This document shows, piece by piece, positions 9,401 to 14,110 of a DNA stretch of 15,970 bases. Position numbers and translations under genes: made by a program. Where the stretch lies: NCBI GenBank assembly GCA_028565715.1, contig JAOXYC010245344.1, forward strand, positions 1 to 15,970, in the 5' to 3' direction. The notes beneath the pieces are model-generated. The model saw only the letters and a list, made by a program, of their open reading frames with translations. It ran no database searches and was not told the origin of the DNA. This DNA is from Phoronis pallida (Eukaryota > Phoronida > Phoronidae). Within the stretch, counting starts at the first letter, position 1; each line of letters begins with the position of its first letter.

Positions 9401-11555
9401 ATGAAAAACAGTTTTTACCGAGGTTTATTGTGTCATGCGATATCTTTGGCATTTAAATTTCAAGGAATTAAATTGAGATGAAAAAGACCTGAAGTGAAAT
9501 GCTATTATTGTCATTTTCTTTAAAGATGCATAAGCCTTATTTGTGACCATGAAAATAAATTGCATTGAAACTTGCATAGAACTGCATGTAAATACTTGGA
9601 ATATTCCATAATTTCTGGATCCACAAATTAATTTGAATGCGTTCCTCAATGCCTTTTCGAGACTGTATTGATCTTGTCATTTTCTTCAATGTACCGAGAA
9701 CATGACACTGATATAAACCAGAGACAAGCAAGACACATGTACGATTAAAAATATATCGATTGTGGCTGAAAATCATCCCAGTTTGTGGTTCAGTAGTGAA
9801 TTCTCATTTTTCTTAAAGATACTGTCTCCTCGTTGGTGAGGATCTGGGGTCAAAATTCAAATCAACTAGAAATTTTGTGTACGAGTCCTTTGATGAATAT
9901 AATCAACCTGCATCATAGTCAAAAAATTCCAAAAAATCGGGGTAAATTTGAGATCGTTGTATCCAAAAAATCCTTGTTGCACAACAAGGTTTTTGAAATT
10001 TACACTTTTTTAGGATAACAAGCTCAAATTTACCCATCAAAAGACTCGTACACACAATTTCTAGTTGATTTGAATTTTGATCCCAAATCCTCACCAACTA
10101 GGAGACAGTATCTTTAACATTTAAATTCCTTGGTGTCCGTCTACTGACATCAGATAGTGCACTATTATCAAGCCTTGAAGGCCATATAAGGACTTAAAAA
10201 TACTGTACACACCCTGGTAAAAGCCCATGGGCTTGTAGATTGAGAATGCCCAGAAAACTACGGTATCATGGTGGGCTTATACTGGAGTAGGCTTTAACAT
10301 GCATTTATATACAAGCACAAAATTGAGATTTTATCAAAATAGGGAGAACAGACCATCGTTTGAGATGGGCTGTTGGAGAGACTAGGCTTATACCTGAAGA
10401 TGGGCTTATACCCAAGGATGGGCTTATACCTGATGATGGGCTTATACCCGAGGATGGGCTTATACCCAAGGATGGGCTTATACCCGAGGATGGGCTTATA
10501 CCCGAGGATGGGCTTATACCCGAGGATGGGCTTATACCCGAGGATGGGCTTATACCCGAGGATGGGCTTATACCCAAGGATGGGCTTATACCCGAGGATG
10601 GGCTTATACCAGTGTGTGTATGGTAACAGTAATCCATGATTGGATATTTTTGCACAATTCATGTGAGAACACATCATAGTCATATTTCTGATCATCGGTG
10701 TTGTAAAGTAGGCTAAATATGACCTCAGGTGGGCAAGATATAAATATATACTTTTAAAGTATTCAAACAGAGGACTTCACATGAAAAGATATTGCCTAGT
10801 GTGTTCTGCATTCTCCAAAAAAATATTCCAGGATCTGATAACTGTTCAAGATGATGGAATAAATTGTTCATACTCTACTATTCAAGAGTCTGGTTCATGT
10901 GGTTCAGGACACTGATCAGGTCGTTTGGAAGTATCTTCTGAGGTGGACTCAGGTAGCTGTGCAGTAAAATCTGAGAGTCACACCCCTATTTTCCAGGTTC
11001 GAGACTCGCCGGCGCCAGGTTAACTAAAAGTGACATTTATCACCTCCATGCCCATATATAAGTTACATGTAGTTAAGTTAGTTAAATTATCATTGTATGC
11101 AGGTATTGTCTGCTTTGTATTTATTATTTGTATTCATTTGTGTATAAGTGAATGTAAACGGCTTTGTATAAAAAGCGGTATATAAAAAATGATGTTATTA
11201 TTATTAATATTATTATTATTATTATGGGGGGTTCAAGCCTTTAAGTTTAACAGTCTTAAGTGAACTGACACAAATGAGTAAAAAAAATAAAAAAAAAAAT
11301 AAAAAGTTGCATACCTCGAACACTGTGGTAAAGGCTCGTCGTCACCACATGGTTTTGTGTCTTCTAGAACAGGACAGTTGACGCCATTGTTTCTCATGGA
11401 CTTCAGGACAGACCGGGAGCGCTGACGTACACCATTCTCAGATCCACTGTAACCATGACGACACGTGATGGAGCAGGTACCCCAGTTTGACCACTCAGAT
11501 ACCATACAGTCACATGGTAGCCGGCATTTTAGTTGTGTTTTTGGCTTTTCTGTCC
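263..11555 (-). CDS. THSD7: THSD7-like thrombospondin type-1 repeat protein, internal part (10 exons)
   Basis: Seen: ten exons (11555-11315, 5789-5641, 5270-5168, 4518-4415, 3788-3525, 3059-2874, 2261-2025, 1666-1499, 990-820, 400-263), each bounded by AG/GT, join into one uninterrupted 587-codon frame. The product alternates type-A TSP1 repeats (EWSNWGTC, MWSDWSKC, SWSKWSKC, DWGSWSSC) with type-B repeats (CGLGEQTRQVTC, CGLGKQTRNVSC). Known: this alternation of two TSP1 subtypes over the whole ectodomain is the hallmark of vertebrate THSD7A/THSD7B, single-pass membrane proteins linked to endothelial migration and podocyte adhesion. Inferred: the window holds the middle to C-terminal part of an invertebrate THSD7. 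Five WxxW motifs suggest C-mannosylation, CxxSCG motifs suggest O-fucosylation, and several N-x-S/T sites are present. The signal peptide is off the right edge; the membrane segment and tail are off the left edge. A matrix protein such as an ADAMTS-like or papilin is the alternative, but those lack the type-B spacing. Confidence 0.85.
401..819. other. Intron e9-e10
   Basis: 419 bp of AT-rich intron sequence. I see no coding signal or bounded repeat in it. Confidence 0.75.
820..990 (-). CDS. THSD7: THSD7-like exon e9: end of B4 and start of A5
   Basis: 171 bp, phase 1 to phase 1. Acceptor is TTTTTCTTCTAG before AACTATGC; donor is TTTTCTA before GTAAGT (a consensus donor). It encodes RMEKTCFKSCDGDCPL, closing B4, then TDWGSWSSCSPSCG and GDKIRRRTHVFS of type-A repeat A5. 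The W-x2-W and CSPSCG motifs are intact. The split codon with e10 gives Asn and creates N-E-S, a possible N-glycosylation site. Confidence 0.9.
1140..1330 (-). repeat. Probable tRNA-derived SINE remnant (minus strand)
   Basis: On the minus strand a polymerase III B box GATTCGAGTCC (1320-1310) differs from GGTTCGANTCC at one position. It is followed by the body (GCCGCTGGGTAAAGTTGGGC...) and an AAGAAGAAGAAA tail near 1160. No convincing A box is seen upstream, so this looks like a 5'-truncated or decayed SINE in the e8-e9 intron rather than a tRNA gene. A 61-codon open frame through it has no support as a gene. Confidence 0.45.
1499..1666 (-). CDS. THSD7: THSD7-like exon e8: end of A4 and B4
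   Basis: 168 bp, phase 1 to phase 1. Acceptor is TTTGTATTTTCAG before GCATGCAG; donor is TCTGATG before GTATGT. It encodes RQRKCTNLAGC, closing A4, then type-B repeat B4: PSFKWLTSRWSTC, DCGLGKQTRNVSC and QSQDGRLQSD. RNVSC carries a predicted N-glycosylation site. This is one of the clearest matches to the THSD7 type-B consensus in the window. Confidence 0.9.
1749..1770. repeat. Perfect 22-bp palindrome
   Basis: The half-site ATCATTTCTTT is followed directly by its exact reverse complement, in the e7-e8 intron (1667-2024). No flanking duplication or function is evident. The rest of this intron shows nothing else of note. Confidence 0.8.
2025..2261 (-). CDS. THSD7: THSD7-like exon e7: end of B3 and most of A4
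   Basis: 237 bp, phase 1 to phase 1. Acceptor is GAAACAAAG before GTTATGG, with a short pyrimidine tract; donor is AATGATG before GTAAGA. It encodes a B3 loop (HPESCDAASKPISRKPC), the linker DIPCPINC, then TSWSKWSKCSESCG and YKSRRII of type-A repeat A4, and GGRSCPNNV. WSKW and CSESCG are intact modification motifs. The acceptor is the poorest of the set, yet it is the only AG nearby giving phase 1 and an open frame with e6 (CE-G-YGSR). Confidence 0.85.
2565..2718. mobile_element. Small foldback MITE with internal TTTGGTAATTACCAAA palindromes
   Basis: The ends are inverted copies: CTCACCCTAAGTTGGT on the left and ACCAACCTAG...CAGGGTGAG on the right, where the right arm holds about 6 extra bases. 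Inside, the perfect 16-bp palindrome TTTGGTAATTACCAAA occurs at 2593-2608 and 2676-2691, with a related GGTAATTACC at 2626-2635. The element is about 154 bp, has no coding capacity, and lies in the e6-e7 intron. A target-site duplication could not be identified, so the superfamily is unknown. Confidence 0.65.
2800..2870. repeat. A/T-rich microsatellite (AATAGAATAAAAAAAT-like units)
   Basis: About four near-copies of a 15-18 bp AATAGAATAAAAAAAT-type unit end 3 bp from the e6 donor. In the transcript this is a U-rich tract starting just after the GTAATT donor. Confidence 0.8.
2874..3059 (-). CDS. THSD7: THSD7-like exon e6: rest of A3 and start of B3
   Basis: 186 bp, phase 1 to phase 1. Acceptor is CAATATTCTAG before ATGTAACAACC; donor is TGTGAAG before GTAATT. 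It completes A3 (KCLEDHELEQTRPCNRRQC) and opens B3 with EYLWQVVPWSVC and CGPNTGYKEREVYC. The e5/e6 junction creates an Asn codon (A|AT) giving N-V-T, and H-A-N-M-T follows, so two N-glycosylation sites are predicted. The donor has a non-consensus T at +5 (GTAATT) but is followed at once by a long T-rich run on the coding strand. Confidence 0.88.
3383..3472. repeat. AT-rich tandem repeat, about 20-bp unit
   Basis: Units of the form AAATATTTAGAAAAATTTAG repeat about four times with substitutions, in the e5-e6 intron (3060-3524). The rest of that intron is unremarkable. Confidence 0.8.
3525..3788 (-). CDS. THSD7: THSD7-like exon e5: B2 and start of A3
   Basis: 264 bp, phase 1 to phase 1, the longest exon here. 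Acceptor is CATCATCTTCAG before GTACTTGG; donor is ATTTTGA before GTAAGA. It encodes TWTPCQLDTVSATC-GTGSRIRSVYC (repeat B2), a loop with cysteines ending SLCPGDCQVS, then MWSDWSKCSVSCG and QLRTRRIL of type-A repeat A3. WSDW and CSVSCG are intact C-mannosylation and O-fucosylation motifs. An overlapping open frame on the same strand (from 3809) is a shadow without cysteine periodicity. Confidence 0.9.
   Translation of the reverse strand, partial: VLGLHVNLTLSVLPVVRDLEYAQYIVSASKTVKSMTRNVWPIRNPAQAINALVCVRVIVRCRCGVIGQNVLSVADIRVVLSYEHAEF
4030..4095 (+). repeat. SINE/retroposon 3' tail fragment
   Basis: GTGAAGCGCTTTAGAATATG, then GTAAAGCGCTATATAAATGC, then an ATTATTAA-type tail. This is the 3' end style shared by many SINEs of invertebrate genomes. 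No A/B-box head is visible just upstream, so it appears 5'-truncated. It lies in the e4-e5 intron (3789-4414). Confidence 0.55.
4212..4255. repeat. Short imperfect inverted repeat
   Basis: AGGGGAGAACTGAGAC and GACCCAGTTTTCCCCT are imperfect inverted copies separated by about 12 bp. It may be a minimal foldback remnant; no function is inferred. Confidence 0.45.
4415..4518 (-). CDS. THSD7: THSD7-like exon e4: rest of A2 and start of B2
   Basis: 104 bp, phase 2 in and phase 1 out. Acceptor is TTCACCCAATAG before GCAGCGACC; donor is AATAAAG before GTTTGT. It encodes QRPVLAVPRNGGKTC and ESRVCNADEC, finishing type-A repeat A2 with the usual GG-x2-C and two terminal cysteines, then FRWNK, the first strand of the next type-B repeat. 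An alternative acceptor 4 nt further (after GGCAG) would give phase 0 and break the frame with e3, so the upstream AG was chosen. The donor GTTTGT is the weakest in the set. Confidence 0.82.
4519..5167. other. Intron e3-e4
   Basis: 649 bp of intron. Open frames on either strand are short, lack domain signals and are judged random. No bounded repeat seen. Confidence 0.7.
5168..5270 (-). CDS. THSD7: THSD7-like exon e3: end of B1 and start of A2
   Basis: 103 bp, phase 1 in and phase 2 out. Acceptor is CATTTTAG before ATGCGG; donor is AAATTAG before GTAGGC. It encodes KRRACSVECPVDCQ, closing repeat B1, and then GEWSNWQPCDDKCEQI, the start of type-A repeat A2. The WSNW C-mannosylation motif is intact. 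The position normally reading CSxTCG is CDDKCE, so both the O-fucosylated Ser/Thr and the following Gly are missing. The split codon AG|G joins e4 as Arg. Confidence 0.87.
5271..5640. other. Intron e2-e3
   Basis: 370 bp of AT-rich intron. Nothing beyond splice signals is seen. Confidence 0.75.
5641..5789 (-). CDS. THSD7: THSD7-like exon e2: type-B TSP1 repeat B1, first part
   Basis: 149 bp, phase 2 in and phase 1 out. Acceptor is TTTCATTGTAG before GTATGTCTGG; donor is TCTAAAG before GTAAAC. It begins YVWHNSTWSQC, then a CGLGEQTRQVTC strand and a variable loop ending DESLCSK. The pattern W-x5-W-x2-C followed by CGxGxQTRxVxC is the diagnostic type-B half of the THSD7 architecture. NST is a predicted N-glycosylation site. 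Joining to e1 gives PQCSR-YVW and to e3 gives CSK-D-AVKRR, both in frame. Confidence 0.88.
5790..7590. other. 5' side of... e1-e2 intron, exon-proximal part without clear features
   Basis: AT-rich intron DNA forming the e2-proximal third of the 5.5-kb e1-e2 intron. Three plus-strand open frames (6376-6585, 6671-6910, 7392-7604) have neither splice context nor domain content. I see no bounded repeat or RNA gene. Confidence 0.6.
7601..7614. promoter_or_regulatory. RFX X-box-like motif
   Basis: GTAACCATGGCAAC fits the RFX consensus GTNRCC-(0-3)-RGYAAC exactly and is nearly palindromic. Known: RFX factors bind such X-boxes, notably at ciliary gene promoters. Inferred: a candidate intronic enhancer, or the promoter of a nested plus-strand transcript, since a possible exon begins 250 bp downstream. 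A single 14-bp match can arise by chance. Confidence 0.35.
7864..8057 (+). CDS. Candidate plus-strand terminal coding exon inside the THSD7 intron
   Basis: Seen: TTGAACTTATTTCAG, a good 3' splice site, is followed by two bases and 63 codons ending in TAA. AATAAA overlaps the stop (8053-8058) and recurs at 8103-8108. The peptide looks protein-like, with acidic starts (KYVEEIQLEEK), a hydrophobic strand (CKFTAAIVFGTEQ) and an amphipathic Lys/Glu/Leu helix (NLKKLLEKSLDEQKR). There is no ATG at its start, so upstream exons would be needed; none is convincingly visible in the intron. I do not recognise the family. Alternatives are a fragment of a retrocopy or transposon, or a chance open frame. 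In-frame it is open only seven codons upstream of the AG, which agrees with an exon boundary there. Confidence 0.3.
8327..8497. repeat. Tandem duplication, 91-bp period, two copies
   Basis: TGGGATTTTCAAAAATCTGC starts at 8327 and again at 8418, and both copies run through GAGCTC, AAATCCCTTGTATTT and AACATTGTGAAAA. They differ by several substitutions and small indels. The hAT-type element at 8498 is inserted at the end of the second copy. Confidence 0.85.
8490..8909. mobile_element. Non-autonomous hAT-type MITE with 8-bp target duplication
   Basis: The element spans 8498-8901 (404 bp). Its ends are TAGTGCTCG and CGAGCACTA, a perfect 9-bp terminal inverted repeat. The flanking GTGAAAAC at 8490-8497 and 8902-8909 is a perfect 8-bp target-site duplication. 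Known: 8-bp duplications with short TIRs containing an AGTGCTC-like core are typical of hAT transposons. Subterminal regions carry repeated ATTAATCGATC-type motifs (near 8530-8565 and 8810-8885), as expected for transposase-binding sites. There is no transposase; a 72-codon minus frame inside is not related to one. It is moved, if at all, in trans. Confidence 0.88.
8910..9245. other. Intron stretch without clear features
   Basis: About 335 bp between the hAT element and the 159-bp tandem repeat. I see no coding signal, inverted repeat or RNA gene. Confidence 0.6.
9250..9720. repeat. Degenerate tandem repeat, about 159-bp period
   Basis: An identical 26-bp block starting GGTTTATTGTGTCATGCG occurs at 9263-9288 and 9422-9447. 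The later part of the unit (TTGTCATTTTCTTTAA-like) appears near 9365, 9508 and 9673, so roughly three diverged copies are present. Minus-strand open frames across it are shadows. Confidence 0.65.
9813..10117. mobile_element. TTAA-flanked palindromic (foldback) MITE
   Basis: The element spans 9817-10113. Its left end AGATACTGTCTCCTCGTTGG is mirrored by the right end reading AGATACTGTCTCCTAGTTGG on the other strand. TTAA flanks both sides (9813-9816 and 10114-10117). The arms pair over about 80 bp at the outside and again over GGTAAATTTGAG nearer the centre. The apex is a perfect hairpin, CCTTGTTG-CA-CAACAAGG (9972-9989). The left arm has an extra segment of about 45 bp. Known: TTAA duplication is characteristic of piggyBac-like and Kolobok-like elements; which one applies here cannot be decided. 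Open frames on both strands are inverted-repeat shadows. Confidence 0.82.
10385..10610. repeat. 18-bp minisatellite, about 12.6 units
   Basis: The unit GGCTTATACCCGAGGATG starts at 10385, 10403 and so on to 10601, thirteen starts at an exact 18-bp spacing with no indels. Variation is confined almost wholly to the CCGAG/CCAAG/CTGAA/CTGAT block. Because the period is a multiple of three and no stop arises, long frames open on both strands. Degenerate unit-like copies (GGGCTTATACTGG at 10273, GGGCTTGTAG at 10230) lie upstream. This is satellite DNA in the e1-e2 intron, not a gene. Confidence 0.92.
10940..11225 (+). repeat. tRNA-derived SINE with (ATT)n tail
   Basis: An A-box-like GTAGCTGTGCAG lies near 10952, and a B box GGTTCGAGACT at 10996-11006, spaced as in tRNA-derived heads. 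The body ends AAACGGCTTTGTATAAAAAG, then CGGTATATAAAAAATG and a tail of ATT repeats (11194-11225). The end resembles the GCGCTATATAAATGC tail at 4030-4095. It lies plus-sense within the minus-strand gene, close to the e1 donor. The exact 5' end is uncertain. Confidence 0.65.
11315..11555 (-). CDS. THSD7: THSD7-like exon e1: type-A TSP1 repeat A1
   Basis: First coding exon visible; 241 bp, phase 1 in and phase 2 out. Acceptor is TTTTTTCAG before GGACAGAAAAG; donor is TTCGAG before GTATGC. It encodes the end of a preceding type-B repeat (KCRLPCDC) and then a whole type-A repeat: VSEWSNWGTCSITC, an Arg-rich strand (GVRQRSRSV), and paired cysteines ending NCPVLEDTKPC and PLPQC. The longer loop before the last cysteine (PCGDDEPLPQC) matches the style of one specific repeat in THSD7A, which suggests co-linear orthology; that rests on memory of the family, not on an alignment. 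The O-fucose motif reads CSITCR, so the usual Gly is replaced by Arg. The last codon is split AG|G (Arg) with e2 across a 5.5-kb intron. The acceptor is duplicated 91 bp upstream in the transcript. Confidence 0.88.
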
Positions 11556-11714
11556 CTGAAAAAATATTAAAAATTGAAATTATAAGTATTGAAGCCTGTT
11601 TTACTTTCAAATCTTAAAAACATGTCAACATTTGGCTTTTCTGTCCCTGAAAGAATATTAAAAATTAAAATTATTAACTTGTATTCTGTTATAATAAGAA
11701 ATCTCAAAGACATG
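11540..11714. repeat. 91-bp tandem duplication spanning the e1 3' splice site
   Basis: The block starting TTTGGCTTTTCTGTCCCTGA occurs at 11540 and again at 11631, and similarity continues through AATATTAAAAATT to a shared CATG end (11621-11624 and 11711-11714). The repeat therefore copies the last intron bases, the AG and the first bases of e1. On the minus strand the second copy reads AATATTCTTTCAG before GGACAGAAAAG, an acceptor as good as the real one. Confidence 0.88.
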
Positions 11715-13049
11715 TTTTCAAATTCTACTGACATAAAATCTTAGCCATATTTGAAATAGACCATTAAGTTGTTTTAGATTTCAGACAAAAATCTCATAAA
11801 AATTGACAAACTTGAAGCATTGAAATGTACAACCATGCTAGTGGTAGTGTTCTGTACGACTTGGCATTTCAAACACTTTAAAATTAGACACAAGTCAGGC
11901 AAAATAGATATACACTTTAATTTTATTCAATATTTAAGAAACCTCCTCTATAAGGCACCAGACAGAAAAGAACAAAGGCTAAAGAAGAATATATACATTT
12001 GACATTTAATTTTCAATACTCAAAACTTGGCCACAGTTTGTAAGCTATTGTGTCAACACCGGACCTCATTCAACCCTTGCCAAGTCAATACACCTACGAT
12101 ATTGAAGAGGCCTTTATCTGGCCAACACAAAATAGAAAACAACCTGACCCTGTTTTGGCAAATGTCCCAAGAATGAACAATGGGGACAAACAGATCCAGA
12201 AGGGACATCTACAATTATCCATTGATAAAACGACAATAAGCAATTGAGGTTCCAAAAAGGAGTTGGCATTGGGTTTTGCATACATTTTTTTAACCTAGAG
12301 GGTTGGTTATTTTGCAAGCAAAGTTTCATCTTGACAAAATACAGCAAAAATAGAAGTTTCAGTATTTTGTTTACTCTCAACTACAATTATTTTTTGCCAG
12401 TTCAAGGATCAAAAATCCAGGTTTGAAGGTGATAAATCACCCAAAAATACATGACTTTGCCGCAAAATCTAGTATATAATCTACATTATCAATCTAAGGT
12501 GGGCATCTTTCATTTTCATACACTTCAAGAATTAAACCAACAAGGTAATTTTTACAATTTCATAAACCACCGTCCCTGGTCCAAATATCAGGAAATACTT
12601 TACAAAAATATTGGCAAAAGGCCGAGAGGTGGGCTAAAGATAGAAAAAGGTGAACGACTCAGATAAGACAGGTAATGTAAAGGTGTGTTTTGTGTACATT
12701 GTCATGACTCAATTCAGATTCATTCATTTATTTGCGATCAGCTGGCATGTAGTACAAATAAACGGAAGGAGATACAGCAATGGTAAAATAATTTCCTACT
12801 CCTTATACTGGAAGTTGTTATCAAAAACAAACAGAATTTTAAAAATATCGGAAATATCGATCATCTTTTTCATCTTGACTAAATGCCTGTGATATTTATT
12901 TTGCAATATTCATTACATGACTGTGAACTTTTTCAATGCACTTCAGTTTTATGTTTTTTTACATCAAAATTATAACTGACTTAAAGAGCTGCAAATTATC
13001 ATTTAAATGTGTTTGATGAAATTTTTGTGAAATAACATGTCATCATTGA
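11715..13049. other. Intron upstream of e1, no gene seen
   Basis: About 1.3 kb of AT-rich DNA. Several short frames on both strands (for example 12050-12247 plus and 12114-12380 minus) lack splice context, signal or domain features. No bounded transposon is seen. Confidence 0.6.
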
Positions 13050-13086
13050 TTTAGCCCGGATGTAATGATTCGCCCTCCGGGCTAAA
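13050..13086. repeat. Perfect 10-bp-arm hairpin with GC stem
   Basis: TTTAGCCCGG (13050-13059) and CCGGGCTAAA (13077-13086) pair perfectly around a 17-nt loop. It stands out in AT-rich surroundings. No associated gene or T-run is seen that would make it a terminator. Confidence 0.6.
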
Positions 13087-13453
13087 TTTATTGTAACTTA
13101 AGTTTGTAAATTAAGATTTGAGATAATAAAAGTTAAATTAAAAAAAAATTGAAAATTTACATCAAAAAATATTACTGGAATATAGGAAAACAAAAGGGTA
13201 TGGTCCATCCTATGTGAACACACCTTTTTGATTAGTGACCACGTCCAGGTGATAGCCAGCTGTTCTGAGTTCACGAGCACTCAGATCTCAGGTGACCATG
13301 TGAATATGATTTAAGATAGATTTGTGTTCTTTCAAAGAATTTCATGAATGCTTTTCTGAAAAAAGTGATCCCTCTGTTACATTGTGTGACACATGCATTA
13401 TGTGTGTGCATGTGCGTATTTCAAAACTGTGTGCAAGTTGGGACTTAGCGTTG

Positions 13454-13477
13454 CACATATTTTTATAAAAATATGTG
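13454..13477. repeat. Perfect 24-bp AT-rich palindrome
   Basis: CACATATTTTTA is followed directly by its exact reverse complement. It sits next to a TG-rich stretch (13385-13435). Possibly a cruciform-prone site; nothing else is inferred. Confidence 0.8.
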
Positions 13478-13906
13478 AAATACATTGTGCTTAGATTATT
13501 TCATTAAACATTTGTACACTCATATTTTTAAGGAGCGGAAAACTTTGATTAATTTTTAGTCTCATAACCCTTAGTTGAAAAGATATCATTTCTTGATCTC
13601 TTCACTCTTGTATGAATTTAGCCAGGCTTGTTTCAAATTTCCTTTTCAACCTGACTCAACTGAAACTGGTCAGAGTGGACAACCATGGTTTTTATCTGTG
13701 TGTGTGGGAGAGGGCTATTGTATTGATTGGGACCAAATAAACACTACCAATACTTTTACATCCTGGTCAGCATCAGGGACGAGTACACGCCATACATTAC
13801 CCAAGTCATATGCCGTTTGGTCATTTATTTAGTTTCTTTGTATTGTAAATATGTTAATTGACCAATAAATGTTTTTTAAAATTCAAAATTCAATTCAATT
13901 TTTTTT

Positions 13907-14018
13907 AAAAAAATCTGTAAAGGAGTGATTTGAGAGCTTTGTGTACGATACTACCTACACTTAAACATTTTTAATCGGCCAAGAGCTCTCCCTTCACAGA
14001 CTTTTTTCGAATTTTTTT
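13907..14018. repeat. Imperfect inverted repeat
   Basis: AAAAAAATCTGTAAAGGAG through GAGAGCTTT on the left pairs with AAGAGCTCTCCCTTCACAGA plus a T-run on the right, around a loop of about 40 bp. It may be the eroded inside of the element whose right end lies at 14106. Confidence 0.45.
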
Positions 14019-14050
14019 ACTCTAATGCAAGTAAGTTATGTAACAAAATG

Positions 14051-14110
14051 TCTAGTTGATTTGCGTTTTGATGCCGGATTAAAACCAACGCAGACAGTAG
14101 GGTATCTTAA
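14051..14110. mobile_element. Diverged single arm of the TTAA foldback MITE family
   Basis: TCTAGTTGATTTGCGTTTTG to GACAGTAGGGTATC, followed by TTAA (14107-14110), aligns with the right arm of the 9817-10113 element (TCTAGTTGATTTGAATTTTG to GACAGTATCT-TTAA). The shared end and the TTAA mark it as an older copy; its left end is not recognisable. Confidence 0.5.

Noticed and set aside
10385-10610. CRISPR-like array
   Set aside because: Units are directly adjacent with no spacers and the DNA is animal; it is a minisatellite.
10294-10695. Long open frames on both strands over the 18-bp minisatellite
   Set aside because: They result from a repeat length divisible by three without stops; the flanks are not coding.
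10996-11006. tRNA gene
   Set aside because: Only A/B-box-like motifs are present; acceptor and anticodon stems do not form, and an ATT tail follows, so it is a SINE.
12050-12247. Plus-strand 65-codon frame with mixed composition
   Set aside because: It begins at GTG rather than ATG, lacks splice signals at sensible places, and is overlapped by equally long minus frames.
13224-13286. Minus-strand 63-bp phase 1-1 exon-like segment ending CAAAAAG before GTGTGT, able to join e1 in frame
   Set aside because: It lacks cysteines and tryptophans expected just before e1, and its acceptor has no pyrimidine tract. A 21-codon open stretch is easily random; only a junction read would revive it.
13575-13832. 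Plus-strand 85-codon frame followed by AATAAA at 13864
   Set aside because: It lacks a recognisable domain and splice context. The AATAAA lies in an A/T-rich run where it is expected by chance.
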